DNA of 64,000 bases from Coffea arabica (taxonomy: Eukaryota > Streptophyta > Magnoliopsida > Gentianales > Rubiaceae). Under the pieces are notes generated by a model. The model saw only the letters and a list, made by a program, of their open reading frames with translations. It was not told the origin of the DNA and did no database searches. The stretch lies in contig NC_092312.1 in the NCBI RefSeq assembly GCF_036785885.1, positions 16,696,001 to 16,760,000 on the forward strand, read 5' to 3'. Of the stretch, positions 46,661-59,540 are shown piece by piece (positions within the stretch are counted from its first letter, which is position 1; each line of letters opens with the position of its first letter). Both the position numbers and the translations under genes were made by a program.

Positions 46661-47598
46661 TGCCCAGTGGCTCTTTATATTGCAATTGTACAGCTCTAAT
46701 TTAAACCGCAACTTCATCCGACTGAGATGACCATTCTGTGGGTGTGGCAAACTTACTCTGCCGCTTTTGTTTGTTTCTCTTAGTTTTGTCTGTTGAATAG
46801 TTTTGGGTTACTATTGAAGAGAAACCTAGGGATTGGACTGCTAAGCAACTTTGTCCTCTTGGAAAATCGTTATGGTGTACATAGCCTTTTAGCGGGGCTT
46901 TTGTCGGTACTGAATTGTGCATAGTTATTGGGATGCTTCTAAGACGGGAGTCGAGGACGACCAATTTCTTATTGATTAATAATGACATTCAGAGATTCTT
47001 TCAATGTTTAATTGGGTACAATGATTGCTAACATAGTTCTGACAGTGGCCAATGCCTAAATTTCTCTTGGGAATAGATGAAAAAATTAAATTGAACTGGC
47101 AACGGTTTATAGAGTTCTGGAGTCTGATTCATTCATTCTAATGGTTAAAGTGGCGCCGAGAATATAAAGGTTGTACGCCGTTAACCTGGAGCTGTCGTTC
47201 TATTTTGGTCAATACGGTCAGGGTTTGAGCGATAAAGCTTTGAATTTAAGGAAAAAAAATGCGAGTTTTCTGCGCATAAATTTCTTTAATTTTTATTCAC
47301 TCAATCTAATTTTCCAGTCAAAAGTAACCAAGAAACCTTTATAATTATGACAAAAAAGGATGAAAATATGAATTAGTGATCACCTCACTGATGGTAAATA
47401 TGAATTAGTGTTATGGATTGGGCCCTGGAGAGTTGGAAAAGCTTCGATTGAAAGAAAGAGGGCGGGCGGCAAATTCGTCACGTTACGCAGAAAGAATCTC
47501 TCACAACTGAATTCTGTTCCTTTCCTCGGACAACTTTCCCGCGCTCTGGTTTGTTACAGCACTCTGCATTCTCCAATCTCCACTCCAGGTACGTGTGT
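46661..47598. other. ARI1 3' UTR and spacer
   Basis: The first 330 bases are probably ARI1 3' UTR. No gene supported in the rest, which leads to the FLA promoter. Confidence 0.5.
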
Positions 47599-47614
47599 CT
47601 ATATATATATATAG
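47599..47614 (+). promoter_or_regulatory. Probable TATA box of the fasciclin-like gene
   Basis: An uninterrupted tatatatatata motif lies about 70-85 bases before the ATG at 47683, which would put transcription start about 30 bases downstream and leave a 5' UTR near 40 bases. Assigned by position only. Confidence 0.5.
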
Positions 47615-47682
47615 AGCAAGTACAGTAGCTACGGAGGAGACTATCACCATTCTGCAATATCTTCTCTCTCTAGAAAACAAGC

Positions 47683-48876
47683 ATGGCTGCAATCTCTCTG
47701 AAACAGAAACCTCTAGTCCTCGCCTTCGTCCTCTACCTCTCCATCTCCGCCACTGCCTCGGCCTTCACCTCCTCCGCTCCTTCGTTCCCGCCGTCCGTAA
47801 ATCAACCAGAGCTCCTAACTTACCCAACCACTCTCATCGCTTCCATCCTCTCCACTCTCGGCTTCCAGGAACTTTCCTCCGCCGCCGTGGACGCCAATCT
47901 CTCTACCTCCACTCCGATCACCATCTTCGCACCTTCCGATTCCTCGCTTCTTACCTGTCCTTCGTGTTCTCTCCCTCTCCTTCTCCAGGAACACGCCGTT
48001 CCAGGCCTCTACCCCAATCATTTCCTCCGCAACTTAGCTTTTGGCACCAAGCTCGAAACCCTAGCCTCCGGACACTGCCTCACCATCACCTCCTCCGCCG
48101 CTCAAAATGTCTCTACCAGAGTTGTTTTCGTCAATGGAGTTGAGATCTCGGAGCCGGATCTCTTCAACAATGGCGTCTTCTTGATTCACGGCTTGCGAGG
48201 ATTCGTCTCTCATCTCTCCCCGCTCTCTTGCAACGTCGAGCGCATGACTACTCTCTCGTTTCCGCAGCCGTCGCTTCACAAGTCGCCGCTGTCGTCCATC
48301 ATGCGCCTTATGCTAAAAGACGCCATTATCAGGCTCCGTTTCGGTGGCTACAGCATTGTTTCTCTCGCGCTGAAAGTTAAGTTCGGAGAATTATCCGAAC
48401 TGAAGTCCATGACTGTGTTTGCTCTAGACGATATCTCCATCTTTTCCGGCGCTGGATATGCCTACCTCCACCATTTCAGGTTCCATGTGGTGCCGAACAG
48501 GAGGCTGATGGCAGCGGATCTGTTGAGCTTGCAAGCCGCGACTACTTTGCCAACCATGGAGATTGGTCAAAACCTGGTGGTGACGGCTGCCGGCGGTGGA
48601 GGCCAGTTCTCTCCAGTGAAGATCAACTACGTGAAAGTCACCACCATGGATTTGCTGCATAACAGCAGGATTGTGGTTCATGCTGTGTCAACGGCGTTCC
48701 CCCGCATGCACCATCATCTGTCTCTCACGGACGGCGCTGCTGTTGAAGAGGCCTATCGTCCGCCGTGTGATATCTCCTTGGATGGTGGATTCTGTGATGT
48801 GGCAGCTCCTGTGCCAGCTGGCATTAGATCAAGGCCTGACATCATCGGCCGTTTGGATGATCGTGATGGTCTCTAG
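47683..48876 (+). CDS. Fasciclin-like arabinogalactan protein (FLA21-like)
   Basis: Intronless, 397 residues. Residues 1 to about 27 form a secretion signal (LVLAFVLYLSISATASA). Two fasciclin (FAS1) domains follow. The first contains TPITIFAPSDSSLL and, near its end, NNGVFLIHGL. The second contains MTVFALDDISIF, HFRFHVVPNRRLMAADL and a closing IVVHAV. Pro/Ser/Thr/Ala-rich stretches around them could be glycosylated. There is no hydrophobic C-terminal tail, so no GPI anchor is expected; the protein should be secreted to the cell wall. This layout resembles the group of plant FLAs with two degenerate FAS1 domains, such as FLA21. Role in wall adhesion or signalling is inferred from family. The coding sequence is GC-rich compared with its flanks. 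Confidence 0.9.
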   Translation: MAAISLKQKPLVLAFVLYLSISATASAFTSSAPSFPPSVNQPELLTYPTTLIASILSTLGFQELSSAAVDANLSTSTPITIFAPSDSSLLTCPSCSLPLLLQEHAVPGLYPNHFLRNLAFGTKLETLASGHCLTITSSAAQNVSTRVVFVNGVEISEPDLFNNGVFLIHGLRGFVSHLSPLSCNVERMTTLSFPQPSLHKSPLSSIMRLMLKDAIIRLRFGGYSIVSLALKVKFGELSELKSMTVFALDDISIFSGAGYAYLHHFRFHVVPNRRLMAADLLSLQAATTLPTMEIGQNLVVTAAGGGGQFSPVKINYVKVTTMDLLHNSRIVVHAVSTAFPRMHHHLSLTDGAAVEEAYRPPCDISLDGGFCDVAAPVPAGIRSRPDIIGRLDDRDGL

Positions 48877-50111
48877 GTTCCCAACGGGAAAACACTAGTT
48901 ACAACAATAAGCAGCAGCATGACTTGTACATTTTTTACTGTCATGATATACGATCAGCTAGCTAGAATTTCAAGCAGCTTCTTTGATGATCGTGTTGCAA
49001 CTTGCAACAATGTTCTTATTCATTTCACCCGACTGTATGATGCTTTGGGAACATGAATGAACTAACTGATGATCATTTCGAGGGCGTCGTGTTCTTTTCC
49101 TTTTCCTTTTCATGACACAATCCACTACTCAAAATTCGTACAACTGAGATTATCCACAGATTACTAAATCATCCGTGCATTCAGAGTCTTCAACCGTAGG
49201 CAAGTAGTTTCAGATTGTAGTAACAAATTAGGTCCTGCTTCATGTGCATTCAGAAGAATAATTAATTATTTTAAGTTAACCAAGCTCCTAGTAGGGAGAC
49301 GGAAAAAGCAATAACATCATCTGTCAAACTTATTTATAGGTGTAACTATAATGAGGGAAATTCTTTCGTCGCTGCAACGCCGCTACCCAGGTTCTCAAAC
49401 AAGCTACAGCATTCCGCGCCAAGCCGGCACACCGTAGCTACAAACAAAACAATCCAGATGGGGAAGAATATCACATAATTAATTGATCCAGCTACGTACT
49501 CTGCCCAGATAATTGCGGTTATATGTAAATTGCCGAGAGGTGTCAAAATTGGTGCCATCATCCTCACCCCAAAACCCTGAACAAAATTACTATTTTCAAG
49601 TATATTAAAGCTAGCATATTCAGGACAAGTCTTGCGTCAAGAGCTCCAGTACCAAATGGCCGGGCTAGCCATGCCAGCTGGTATAATTAACAGCTGATTG
49701 TCTACTTGCTTCACCTATCTATCACAACTCTGCTTTGGCCGCAGTAATGAAATTAACATACTAGTGATAGATCGCAACTCTTCTTTGGCAGGCTGTAGTA
49801 ATAGGATTAACACACACACACACACACATATATATATAGTACTAATAAGGAGATGCAACAATAATCGCGAGTGAGAACTGAGAAGGCAAAACTTATCTTA
49901 CTACTACTGATATAGTACTGTAGGCTATTACTATTGCATGACGGATAATTGGATGACATCCCATATTCGGATCTACTATATGGATAACATCCCATGTAAG
50001 TAAGTACTAGTACTAATTTTCTTAGTCGGAGTACGAACTATGAAAAGTATAAATGCATGCTCGAGTCTGTAAGTATGGTATATGTGAGGAAGAAGGATGG
50101 CGTCCGCTTAC
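48877..50111. other. Spacer between the two inverted FLA copies
   Basis: Holds the 3' UTR of the intact FLA gene. A (CA)n then (TA)n microsatellite lies at 49810-49838. No gene supported; a 73-residue minus-strand ORF at 49346-49567 has hydrophobic composition but no family feature. Confidence 0.5.
49810..49838. repeat. (AC)n-(TA)n compound microsatellite
   Basis: About nine AC repeats followed by about five TA repeats. Confidence 0.9.
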
Positions 50112-50483
50112 CCGCAGTCGGAGGATGGCGTCCTTCAGCATGGGGCGCATGACGGACAAGTGCGGCGACGAGGGCTGAGGGAATGAAAGAGTGGTCGTTC
50201 GGTCGATGTCGCAAGACAGGGTAGAGAGGTGGGAGACGAAGCCGTCGAGGCCGTGGATAATGAGGACGCCGTTGTTGATGAGGTCGGGACCGGTGATCTC
50301 AACTCCGTTGACGAAGACCGCAGCTGCAGCATGGGGAGAGGAGGCATTGGTGGCGGTGAGGCAGTAGTTGGGGGCCAGGGTTTCGATCTTGGTGCCGAAG
50401 GCCAAGTTGCGGAGAAAGCGGAGAGTGTAGAGGCCGGGAACGGAGTACTGGAGGAGGAGGAGGATTTGGAGTTGGAGTTGCAG
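50112..50483 (-). pseudogene. Partial FLA copy, inverted relative to the intact gene
   Basis: The minus strand carries the middle of a fasciclin-like protein closely related to the gene at 47683: VPGLYTLRFLRNLAFGTKIE, VFVNGVEITGPDLINNGV, IHGLDGFVSHLSTLSCDI and LSFPQPSS, ending at KDAILRLR. The part matching the signal peptide and the first half of FAS1 domain 1 is replaced by an unrelated lead (the open frame runs back to 50669), and the whole second FAS1 domain is missing. Directly after LRLR the sequence offers a donor-like cgggtaagcgg, so an exon further down cannot be excluded, but I find none. Most likely a truncated duplicate, possibly still transcribed. Confidence 0.8.
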
Positions 50484-50669
50484 AGAGGCGGTGGGCATTG
50501 GCATTGTTGTGGATGAATGGGATTGAATTGTTGGATGATGCTTCTGGAGATTTTGCTTCGTTGAATTTTTATCAGCATGTACTAGCAGAGAAGAAGGAAA
50601 GGCTGATTCCACTTTGTTCCAAAAAATTCCATGGTCTGGTCTGAGAGATAGTAGTGAATAATTCATCAT

Positions 50670-53080
50670 TAATTTGCAGTAGAGGGTTGGGCTCTGGTAC
50701 TGCTTCAGAATTAAAAGATTGTGAGGATCAGTTCAGTAGTAACAAATTATTATGTATATAACAAGAGTGGCGATCCCTTGAGCTTGCTGCCACATCAATT
50801 TGTTCTGTAATTGTCTAATATTGGAAGAGTTTTTTGTTTGGCATAGAGAGATATCTGTCTCTCCAATCGATCAATTACTACTGTTATGCTGCTTAGGCTG
50901 AGATTTGACTTATCGAAACTTTTGTTATATTCTGCGGAGTAACTACTGATTCCCTTCTCCAACTGCTGATTTTAATAAAACTTAGAAGCCTCTCAGCTGC
51001 TTAGAGGGATTTTTTTTTTTTTTAGTTTCGCTGTATGAGCGGTCATTAAAGAGGTAATTATAAGCTATTCTGACGTGGCTCAACAAAAATGAGGAATTAT
51101 TCTACTTAAGCGCGATTCATATCTTCTATAATAATAAAAATAAAGAGCCCCTCATTGTAGAGCCTCAATCACCAACCTGGGCTGGGCCAGTGATTCTTAA
51201 AAGAGTCCCCCCGGTCTCATGTCAATGTAATGACAGATTGGTTTTTGATGTTTGCAAAAATCTCGGGTCGGTGTTTTTACTGGGCTTCCTTTGTCTAGCC
51301 CGCTTACGAAGAAAAGATAGAAGAAGCCCAAACCCGAGTAGTAAGTAGTTGGGCATCCATTGCCTAATGTAGTACGTAGGCATAAAGCATTCTTTTACTT
51401 TTCTTAATCCAACACTGGTCGACCTTTCTCCCATCCCAAATGATAATCCTTGAACCGTCCGTGTCTCTTCTTCTGCTTCGTCTTTCTTTTTTTTTCTTTT
51501 TTTTTTTATATATATTTCTTCTTCTTCTGATAAAAGTGCTTTTTACGTGAACATCGGAGCTAGAATCTGAAGCTTGGTGATTTTCAACCCATAAAATTCT
51601 GCAGAAGTTGGAAATCTTCAAACTACAATAAAGAAAATAGGGCCACGTTAGTCTAACGTGACTAGAAGCTGTCTGTGTCAGGAGCACCTAACGGCTATAA
51701 AGCTTTAGTTAGTTTAATTGACACCTTAAAAAGTCTACTGCAGAATCCCATAGCTAATGACTCGATTTGACCTTCCATTGATATTTTAAATTGGGACGGT
51801 GTCGGGGGCTGTTCCGTTTTGGACCACAAATGATCGATCAGTCCATGCATATTGCATCGTATCAAAAAATGTCATGCTATTAGAATAGAGGATTGCTGCT
51901 AATCTCTAACACTTCTTACCATGTCCCCTGTGGAAAATTTTGCATCGCAGGCGGAAACTTTGCTTGCTGTTTTTAATTGGTCTGCAGGCATGTCTGTCAG
52001 CTTGCTTTGGCAAGTCTAACTCTCGAGAACAGATGCATTTGAAGTATCCAAGAAATTGTTTAATTTGGATCGTTATGATGAAGATAATGATCGTTTTATT
52101 ATTATCATCGATTGGTGAAATCATATATTATCGTGTTCAGTTATTCTCATGTGGAGCTCGCAACCATGATCCGGATCAATTTCCACGTTATATTCAGACA
52201 CGCTACTGTTTTTTAAAACTAAACCGAATGCACTGCTCTCTTGATCCTGCAGTGACAGATTCTTTCTTTTTTTTGTTTCCCCCTGGCAGAATGATCAACT
52301 ATCGGCTCATTTCAGTGAAAAAGATTCTTTCTAATATTCTAGATGTGCGAGTTGAAGACAGAAACAGAAAAGAAGTTGTTTACCAAAAATAAAATAATTC
52401 CCTGAGAAAAGTTGTGCACGGATCAGCTAAAGAGACTGCGAAGTTGGTGGTGTTGGAATTGAGAGGAGGGCTAAGGATGCGGGCGTTGTTCTGAATAATA
52501 ATTCAAAAAAGGAGCCTAACTTTTGTGGGCATGGGCATACCTGGAGCGGGAAGTTGCCTTTCCATTGCATTCTCTTCATAAAAGCGAAGGACGCCAATAC
52601 TCAATCATATTCAAGTCAAAAGTAAGATAGCATTCCTCTCAAACAAACTGAAACAGGGTTAGCTGTGATTCACTATGAACCTCTTGTAGTTGCATGCATT
52701 GGACAATTGTTATGAGATTTTTAGACAGCGCAAATGGAATGAAAAGCCCACCTCAAATAAAGGTCACTTCACGTCAAGCATTCCTTTTGCTTTCAATTTG
52801 ACCTTTGCCTTTCAGCCCTTTTAAGGTGACTCTAAAATACAGCCTTTATTTAGCCCTTTCTTTTTTTTTTGTAGCCCAGAACCAGTAGTGATTTTTCCAT
52901 GCATTTCCGTTTATGTCTCCGTATGAGTTTTTTTATTTTGCTCTAATGTCAGCAGCAAGAAATTGACACATTTCACCGTTAATTGCCTATGCTCAAATTC
53001 TTTTAGTAACTGGTATGCAATCTTTTGTCTATCTATCTTGTCCTCTCCAAGATGCTGACTAATGGCAACCGACATTTTTT

Positions 53081-53082
<2 letters not shown>
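50670..53082. other. Gene-free spacer
   Basis: About 2.4 kb, AT-rich, with a T12 run near 51010 and a T-rich/(TA) stretch at 51484-51518. ORFs here are short and featureless. No repeat with definable ends was noticed. Confidence 0.45.
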
Positions 53083-53118
<36 letters not shown>

Positions 53119-53130
53119 CGGGGGGCGGGG
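53083..53130. repeat. G36 tract with flanking G-runs
   Basis: Thirty-six consecutive G (53083-53118) followed by GGGGGG and GGGG runs split by single C. Proline-rich ORFs across it on the minus strand are artefacts. Length is probably unreliable in the assembly. Confidence 0.88.
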
Positions 53131-54286
53131 TTAATTAGTGCCAACTAACATATGTGATATGACTGAGTCAGAGTTTGGTTGATTTTTGCTCCGTCATAGT
53201 CTTGGAATGGGCAGACGAGCGCTTACCGAGCTCTAAATGTACTGTAGAAGAGCACGAGCAAGAAGACACAAAGCAAATCAGGTTTGTTGGATTATACAGT
53301 AAAACAAATAAAGGAAAAAGCCGAAAAGGGTGCCAGATACTGAGTTCCCCTTTTCAACTTTTTTCATGTTGGATAATGTTCTTCTTCAATCTTCACCCTT
53401 CTTCTTTATTCCTTTTTCCCCACCTTTTATAAAGTGTGATTAGTGAACATTATAACTTGAATTTCACGCATTACTCATATTATGTCATAATCAAGTTTGA
53501 CGAGAGCCAAAATGGGAGGCTGTAAGATTGCAGACTACCATGGTCCCAATGTCTCCTACAGGTCTTTTTAATATGTAGTAATAATGGCACTACTGCAATA
53601 AACTCGCTGTTTATTGTCATCGAGTCCCTTTTGTAAGGAGGAGAGGGCATGAGAAAATCTTGTTGGTGCTCTAAAATATTTGGATGCCCAAATCTACAGT
53701 CTTGACTTTTGTCAATCTGAAGTCGCCAACTAATTTGCTTCTTTTAATGCAGAAAAGCTCGCCATTGCAAAGGCCACCAACAAAGGTGGGTGTCACTTTC
53801 TAAGACAAGGGACTAGTCAAAACAGTCTTCCTTTCCAGCACTGCAAACTGCATATATCTTACAAACACATACCTGCACAACATGCATATTCTTTAGCAGT
53901 GTAATTCTACCACACGTGACGATCCCTTTTTGTTTGAAATAGGAAAAATAGAGTTGAACCCATAATGCCAATTGAAAAGTAGATTTTGATTCAGCATTCC
54001 AAGTAACAAGTCTGGTGAGTGACAAGTCTCCCTCCTTCCATCACGATTCTGTGATCTGCTTCTCATAGGCAGAGGGAGCAGCTCTTTTGTTGTTACCATT
54101 TAATGTTTCTTGGAGTTTTTCTTCAACCTGGTCTTGTTTCTGTTTTTGCAGATGCCAATTTCTGTTGGATATACTTGCAGCATTTATTGCCGCTGTTTGA
54201 GAAGAATTTGACAAGTGGGGTCAGAAAGCCACTATTTGAGCGCGTTGATATTGTGCATGATTCTTGTTAAAAGTGATTAGAGCTAA
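53131..54286. other. Upstream region and 5' UTR of the DUF547 gene
   Basis: No gene supported. The segment from about 54150 (gatgccaatttctgttgg after an acceptor-like tttttgcag ending 54150) to the ATG at 54287 looks like a 5'-UTR exon, so the gene probably has at least one upstream non-coding exon. Confidence 0.4.
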
Positions 54287-57200
54287 ATGGGGCTTGATAC
54301 TTCATATCACAAGCGCTCAAAGAGGTAGCATTCTTTATTCCTCTGCTGCAATGTGTTTTCTCCATTATGCTTTCTGTTTAAATTGTTTCCCTTTTCTTTT
54401 TGAGGAATGATCTGCAATGCATACCTGCCAAAGTAATTCCTGGATTATCATACTCGTTCACAACTAGAATTGATTTATTTCAAATTTAAGTTTTCCTAGG
54501 ATTGCTTGTATAATCTTCTGACAGGGTTTCTGACTTGTTCCTTGCTCTGTTTCAACTTAGAAGACACTCGTTCAAAGAAATTTTTAGTTTCATTGCTAGA
54601 TGGTATAAACTACTTCCAAGTAGCAGAGCAAGTTTTACTGCCCCCTTTGTTCTTGCCGGAAAGAAAATTTAGCATGAATCGGAAGAAGGCGGAACAGATT
54701 ATCTTAGACTTTGCCTGACATTTGAGGGAAAATCAGTTGACTACATTATATCCCGATCACTGGAAAACTTTTTGATGTTGTCTAATCTGCACGAACATAT
54801 GTACCAACTAAACATAAGCTACCTTATTGTTGCTGCATTGAGGAAGGCTATCCACAACTTAATATTGTTGCTTCTCTAATTCTGCAGTGACTACTCTGGT
54901 AATATCTTTGAGGAAGAGAAATTCAGTAATCTCCTGAAGTCTTCATATCTTTCTGAGATGGTATAAATCAACTCACTAGATCTTCTATCTCATTTCACAC
55001 CCAGTGCTAATTATTTGCGTCTTTTCATGTCAAACGTTGATCTCTCATAGGACATGGGGCAGCTGAAGAGTAGTATTGAACCCAAGAAGAGGCCCTTGAC
55101 TGATTCCATGGTTCAAAATACATTGAAGGAAGAGGTTCAATTGGATTTATTTTCTCATGCATGTCTTGAGATTTCAGTGATTAACTTCGGCTGTATTACT
55201 GCTGTCATCCTTATTTCTTTGTTGCTTGCTCAATGATTTTGCAATTTAAAAATTTTAAGGCTATGTAACTTGAATAGCCTTAGGAATCTAAAATCTTCAT
55301 AGAGTTTGGGCATATTTGAGAAAAACAAAGCATGAGCTGAAAAAAGGTTTTCTCAGGTAGAGCGGTGAAGATACGAGCATAGAGTTTTGTGTTCCTATCA
55401 TAATTATTATGCTACCAAAGAATAAATTAGGCAGAGGAAGAGGGAAAAAAAAAAAGTAGCTAACATGTTCATCTCTCTCTCTCTCTCTCTCTGCTGGTAA
55501 GGGTATCTGCAGGGTTGTTTTCTTCCGTGTTTTTGCTGTAATACTTTCTTCCAACTTCTTGCAGATTTTAGAGCTTCAAAAACAACTTGAGAACCAGTTT
55601 GCAATGCGCCAAGCACTACAAAGGGCATTGTGTCACAAACCTTTCTTGCATGATTCCTCATTAGAAAACTCCATTTCCAAGGTTGTTCTTTCTCATTTTG
55701 TATTCATCTCTTTCAGAAGGTTCTTTGTCATTTGCAGCTCAAAATGACCATCTCATTGGGTTAAGAAGCAACTGGCCAGACTTTGCTTCATAAAATCACT
55801 AGAAAGTCCTCATCATGTTGTGTTCGCCATTTCATTCTTCAGCCTGGATTGCATAGACAAAGGCATAAAGGATATTACAGATACCGGCAATTTTGTCTTC
55901 TCCTTCATTTCACTGGACAATCCGTCACTCCTTTCCACTGTTATTGAAATAATACCTGGGTTATAGAAGCTTACAAAATAGGAAAATCAGATGCTATTTA
56001 CGAAGAAATGGTAACAAAAAAGGAAAAAAAAAAGAGATATAACAGATCATAAACGAATTGAGCTCCATTTTGTACTTCATGAAGTTATACAGCTCTTGCT
56101 ATTTAGATGGAGTGTCTATGATCCATATTTTGGTTTATGTTGTTCAAGTTACTGAATTCTCTCCAGACCAACAAATTGACCGTATTTGCTTTCAGCCAGC
56201 TAAGGACCTTATAAAAGACATTGCCACTTTGGAGTTGGAGGTTGTCTACCTGGAAAAGTATCTTCTTTCCATGTACAGGAAAACTTTTGCAAAAAGGTTG
56301 ATTCCCTCATCTATGACTAGAGAAAAGCCAAATCAAAATTCACCTCCCAAGGAACAGGTCTCTTCAGAATTTCCTCAGAATGACAGTTCAGAGGATTCAC
56401 CTACCAATGCTGAACATTTGATGCCACCTGGAGGTTCATCAGCTAGTCCACTTAATGACAGTTTGGGATCTCAGATACTTGAAGATTATAGTATTCACCG
56501 CAGCCACTCATCACTATCTCATCGGTCAGCAGTTGGTGTGAAAACTTCTCCTTCGCTGGGACCACTGGCAGTAGAAGAAGCTGTGGAATCATACCATTCA
56601 TTACCTTTATTTATGCTGGAGGTGAGTAAAGATGAATCAATTCATGTTTATATCGTATCTATGAGTTATCTGTGAAGTAGACCTACCAATTTCACTTACC
56701 GCTTATCCACTATTATTAGTTTTATCGTTATTTACAAATGTCTTGTAAAGTTATACCCAAAAAGAATTTAAATTAGGGCAATGCTTTAACCTGATATATG
56801 TGGGAAGACATGTAACAAGGCCATTTGGTGTCGCCTCTGAGGTAAGTGGAGTTTTTGTTTGCAACTATCTTCTATGTATACTCATAAAACTTTTCATGCA
56901 TTTCCATGGTTCAATCTAGTTTATAAGGCCATCTTTTTCCCTTTATTTTATGGGTTTTTGCCCCCCATTTTAATATATAGATTGCAGTTCCATCAATCTC
57001 TTGTACCTTGGCGGCTTGGCCTGATTACTTGAGGCAATAAATTTTTAAGCTTGATGTAAAGTAGAAGTAATTTTTATGTATTGATGTCCAATTTAAATAA
57101 TGTTGGCAACCCAATGTCACCAGAGGGCTCAGGGAAGTTCAAATGTTAGTCTGCCAGAGCATCTCGTCCCCAGTGTGCAGGATCGTGCTTGGGGAAGTCC

Positions 57201-59121
57201 AAATAGAATTTCCGAGGAGATGATTAAATGCATTTCAGCAATATGTTGTAAACTTGCTGACCCTCCTTTGAACAATTATGGTTTCCCTTCATCCCCTGGA
57301 TCAATTTCATCATCTAGAAGTTCTCCACGGGATCAGAATCATAATTGGAGCCAACATTGCAGTGAAAGTTCATTATTCAATTCATGGTTGGACAACTCAT
57401 TCCGTATTGAATCACCTAAAGAATTTAGCTTTCCTTTTCAAACCGTGGCTGAAATTCATGGGATCTGCAGAGATCAGAAAAGCTTGAATAAAGTCGAGGA
57501 TATGATACAGAAATTTAGGTAAACACTTTTGCTTCTGAGTGATTCAGCTCTCTAGTTTACACCAACCTTTCCCCAAAATAAGTGGGAGATATAGCATCTT
57601 CAAGTCACCATCAACTTGATGGGTACTAGTATTTTGTTGATGGTATCAGTGAGCCTGAAAGATATTTTTTGCTTCCCTGCAGGTCTCTTATTTCGTTTTT
57701 AGAGTTCGTTGACCCAAAGAAAATGAAGCATGAAGAGAAGCTAGCTTTTTGGATAAATGTCCACAATGCTCTAGTGATGCATGTAACTATTACTTCACAA
57801 ACCTGTGATTCCAAGATATTACTTCCGTCATATTTACTTGATAGTTTATACATATAAATTAACTTCTTGAAATAAACGTCACAGGCCTATTTGGTTTATG
57901 GCATTCCAAGAAGCAATATTAAGAGAATGTCTTTGCTTCTCAAGGTAAAGAAGTCTGTTTGGAGACTTTGATTATGAGTGCTCCATATGATTTGTCACAG
58001 TAGCATTTTCCTTTCTCACCAATAAGCAATTCTCTTGTTTCATTAATTGAGACTTTGTCTGTGATCCAGGCTGCATATAACATCGGTGGTCATACTGTGA
58101 GTGTGGACATGATACAGAGCTCTATTTTGGGATGTCGATTACCTCGTCCAGGACAAGTACATTTCTTTGCTACAACCTCTTTTGGAGATGAGACTCTTTT
58201 GACTGATCATGCCTAAAATCTGTGAAATTGCCTCTATAAAAGCTACTTGTGTTGAGAGTCTATAAACATCTCCCCCTTCCAGCCAAACTGTACAAAGACA
58301 GAAGACACACTAGTTTTATTCTGCTATTGCTAAAGCTCCAATGAGTACTAACTAGTTATGAAAATTTACAAATACTAGACTTTTGGATACACAGTGGTCT
58401 CAAGCAATTACATTCTCACCTGCAGTGGCTGCAGTCATTGTTCTTTTCGCCAGCGAAGTACAGGGCAGGAGATACCTGTAAATTATTTGCAACTGGGCAC
58501 CCAGAACCACGTCTATATTTCGCACTTTGTTCAGGAAGCCATTCTGATCCAATGGTAAGCCCATATATATATCCTTCATTCCTTAGGCTGCAAAAGACAG
58601 CAATGTAAAGTTCAAAGATCCACGTGCTCGGCTGTAAGCTAAATTGATGACTTTGATGAATCCTAAACGCAGTTTCTTGCGCTGTAATGGGCCGTGTAGA
58701 TAGACGATATAATAACACCAGCAAAGATGAAAATCCATGCATGCATACATAGATATGAAATTTTCTGAATATTGTCAGTTCGCTTCCATGATTTGCTGAT
58801 ATTATATATACATCTCAGCTTCGGGTTTATACACCCAGGAGAGTCTTCCAGGAGCTTGAAGTGGCAAAAGAAGAATACATTCAGACCAACTTGAGGACAC
58901 AAAAAGATCTGAAGCTGCTGTTGCCCAAGAGAGTGGATTCTTTTGTAAAGGAGTTAGATTTGTGTCCGTCTGGTTTTGCAGAGCTAATCGAGCATGCTTT
59001 GCCAGGTTTCTTGAGGGAAAAATTTCAGCAGCCTCAGCAAGGAAAATTTTGGAAGAAAATTGTGTGGGTACCTCATGACTTCACCTTCCGCTATTTGATT
59101 GCGGATGAATTGGTTAACTAA
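54287..59121 (+). CDS. MIP1-type leucine-zipper / DUF547 protein
   Basis: Eleven exons in frame: 54287-54324, 54888-54960, 55051-55134, 55565-55681, 56196-56621, 57124-57518, 57683-57782, 57885-57944, 58070-58156, 58426-58554, 58819-59121, giving about 603 residues. The N-terminal third has a coiled coil (ILELQKQLENQFAMRQALQR and DLIKDIATLELEVVYLEKYL) that matches the plant 'ternary complex factor MIP1' leucine zipper. A Ser-rich linker follows. The C-terminal half is DUF547: FWINVHNALVMHAYLVYGIP, AAYNIGGHTVSVDMIQSSIL, then ATGHPEPRLYFALCSGSHSD and the closing FWKKIVWVPHDFTFRYLI. DUF547 proteins are widespread in plants and poorly characterised; a link to MADS-box ternary complexes rests only on the MIP1 name. 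The ATG at 54287 is the first in frame; exon 1 encodes only MGLDTSYHKRSKR, so the start is less sure. Confidence 0.9.
55472..55492. repeat. (CT)n microsatellite in a DUF547 intron
   Basis: About ten CT repeats, 70 bases before the acceptor of the exon starting at 55565. Confidence 0.92.
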
Positions 59122-59540
59122 AATTGCCCTGTAGTTTAATATGGGACTTTGTGAATGAACATTTGTTGTATCGTTTTCCATGTTGTCCATGTATACACCA
59201 TACTACGTAGTTGGTAGGACGAGGGCTTTGAATAGAAGATGACTCAGAATCTCGAAACTGGAGACAGGCATGCCCCAAGTAAAAATCAAAATAATACATC
59301 AGCGAGAGTATAATTTTAGGAAAGGCGCCACAACAAGCTAAAGGATGGAAAAAAAAAACTGAAAGGGATAATATTAGAAAACCTCCGCTGATACTTCTCA
59401 TAATATCATTTCGTACCTTTAAAGTTTTAAAAATATCACTTATTTTATCCAATTTTTTCCTAATATCATTTAGCACTTCTGAAACGTTACAAAAATAGTA
59501 ATAGTGCCTTAATAGGACTGCAATAAAACCCACAAAAGCC
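59122..59540. other. DUF547 3' UTR and spacer
   Basis: No gene. AT-rich; a pair of related segments (taatatcatttcgtacctttaaa near 59400 and taatatcatttagcacttctgaa near 59460) suggests a short diverged repeat of about 60 bases. Confidence 0.45.

Noticed and set aside
47595-48143. 182-residue Arg/Ser/Leu-rich ORF overlapping the FLA gene
   Set aside because: Shadow frame of the GC-rich FLA coding sequence; no independent features.
52911-53144. Proline-rich minus-strand ORF
   Set aside because: The poly-proline is simply the G36 homopolymer read on the other strand.
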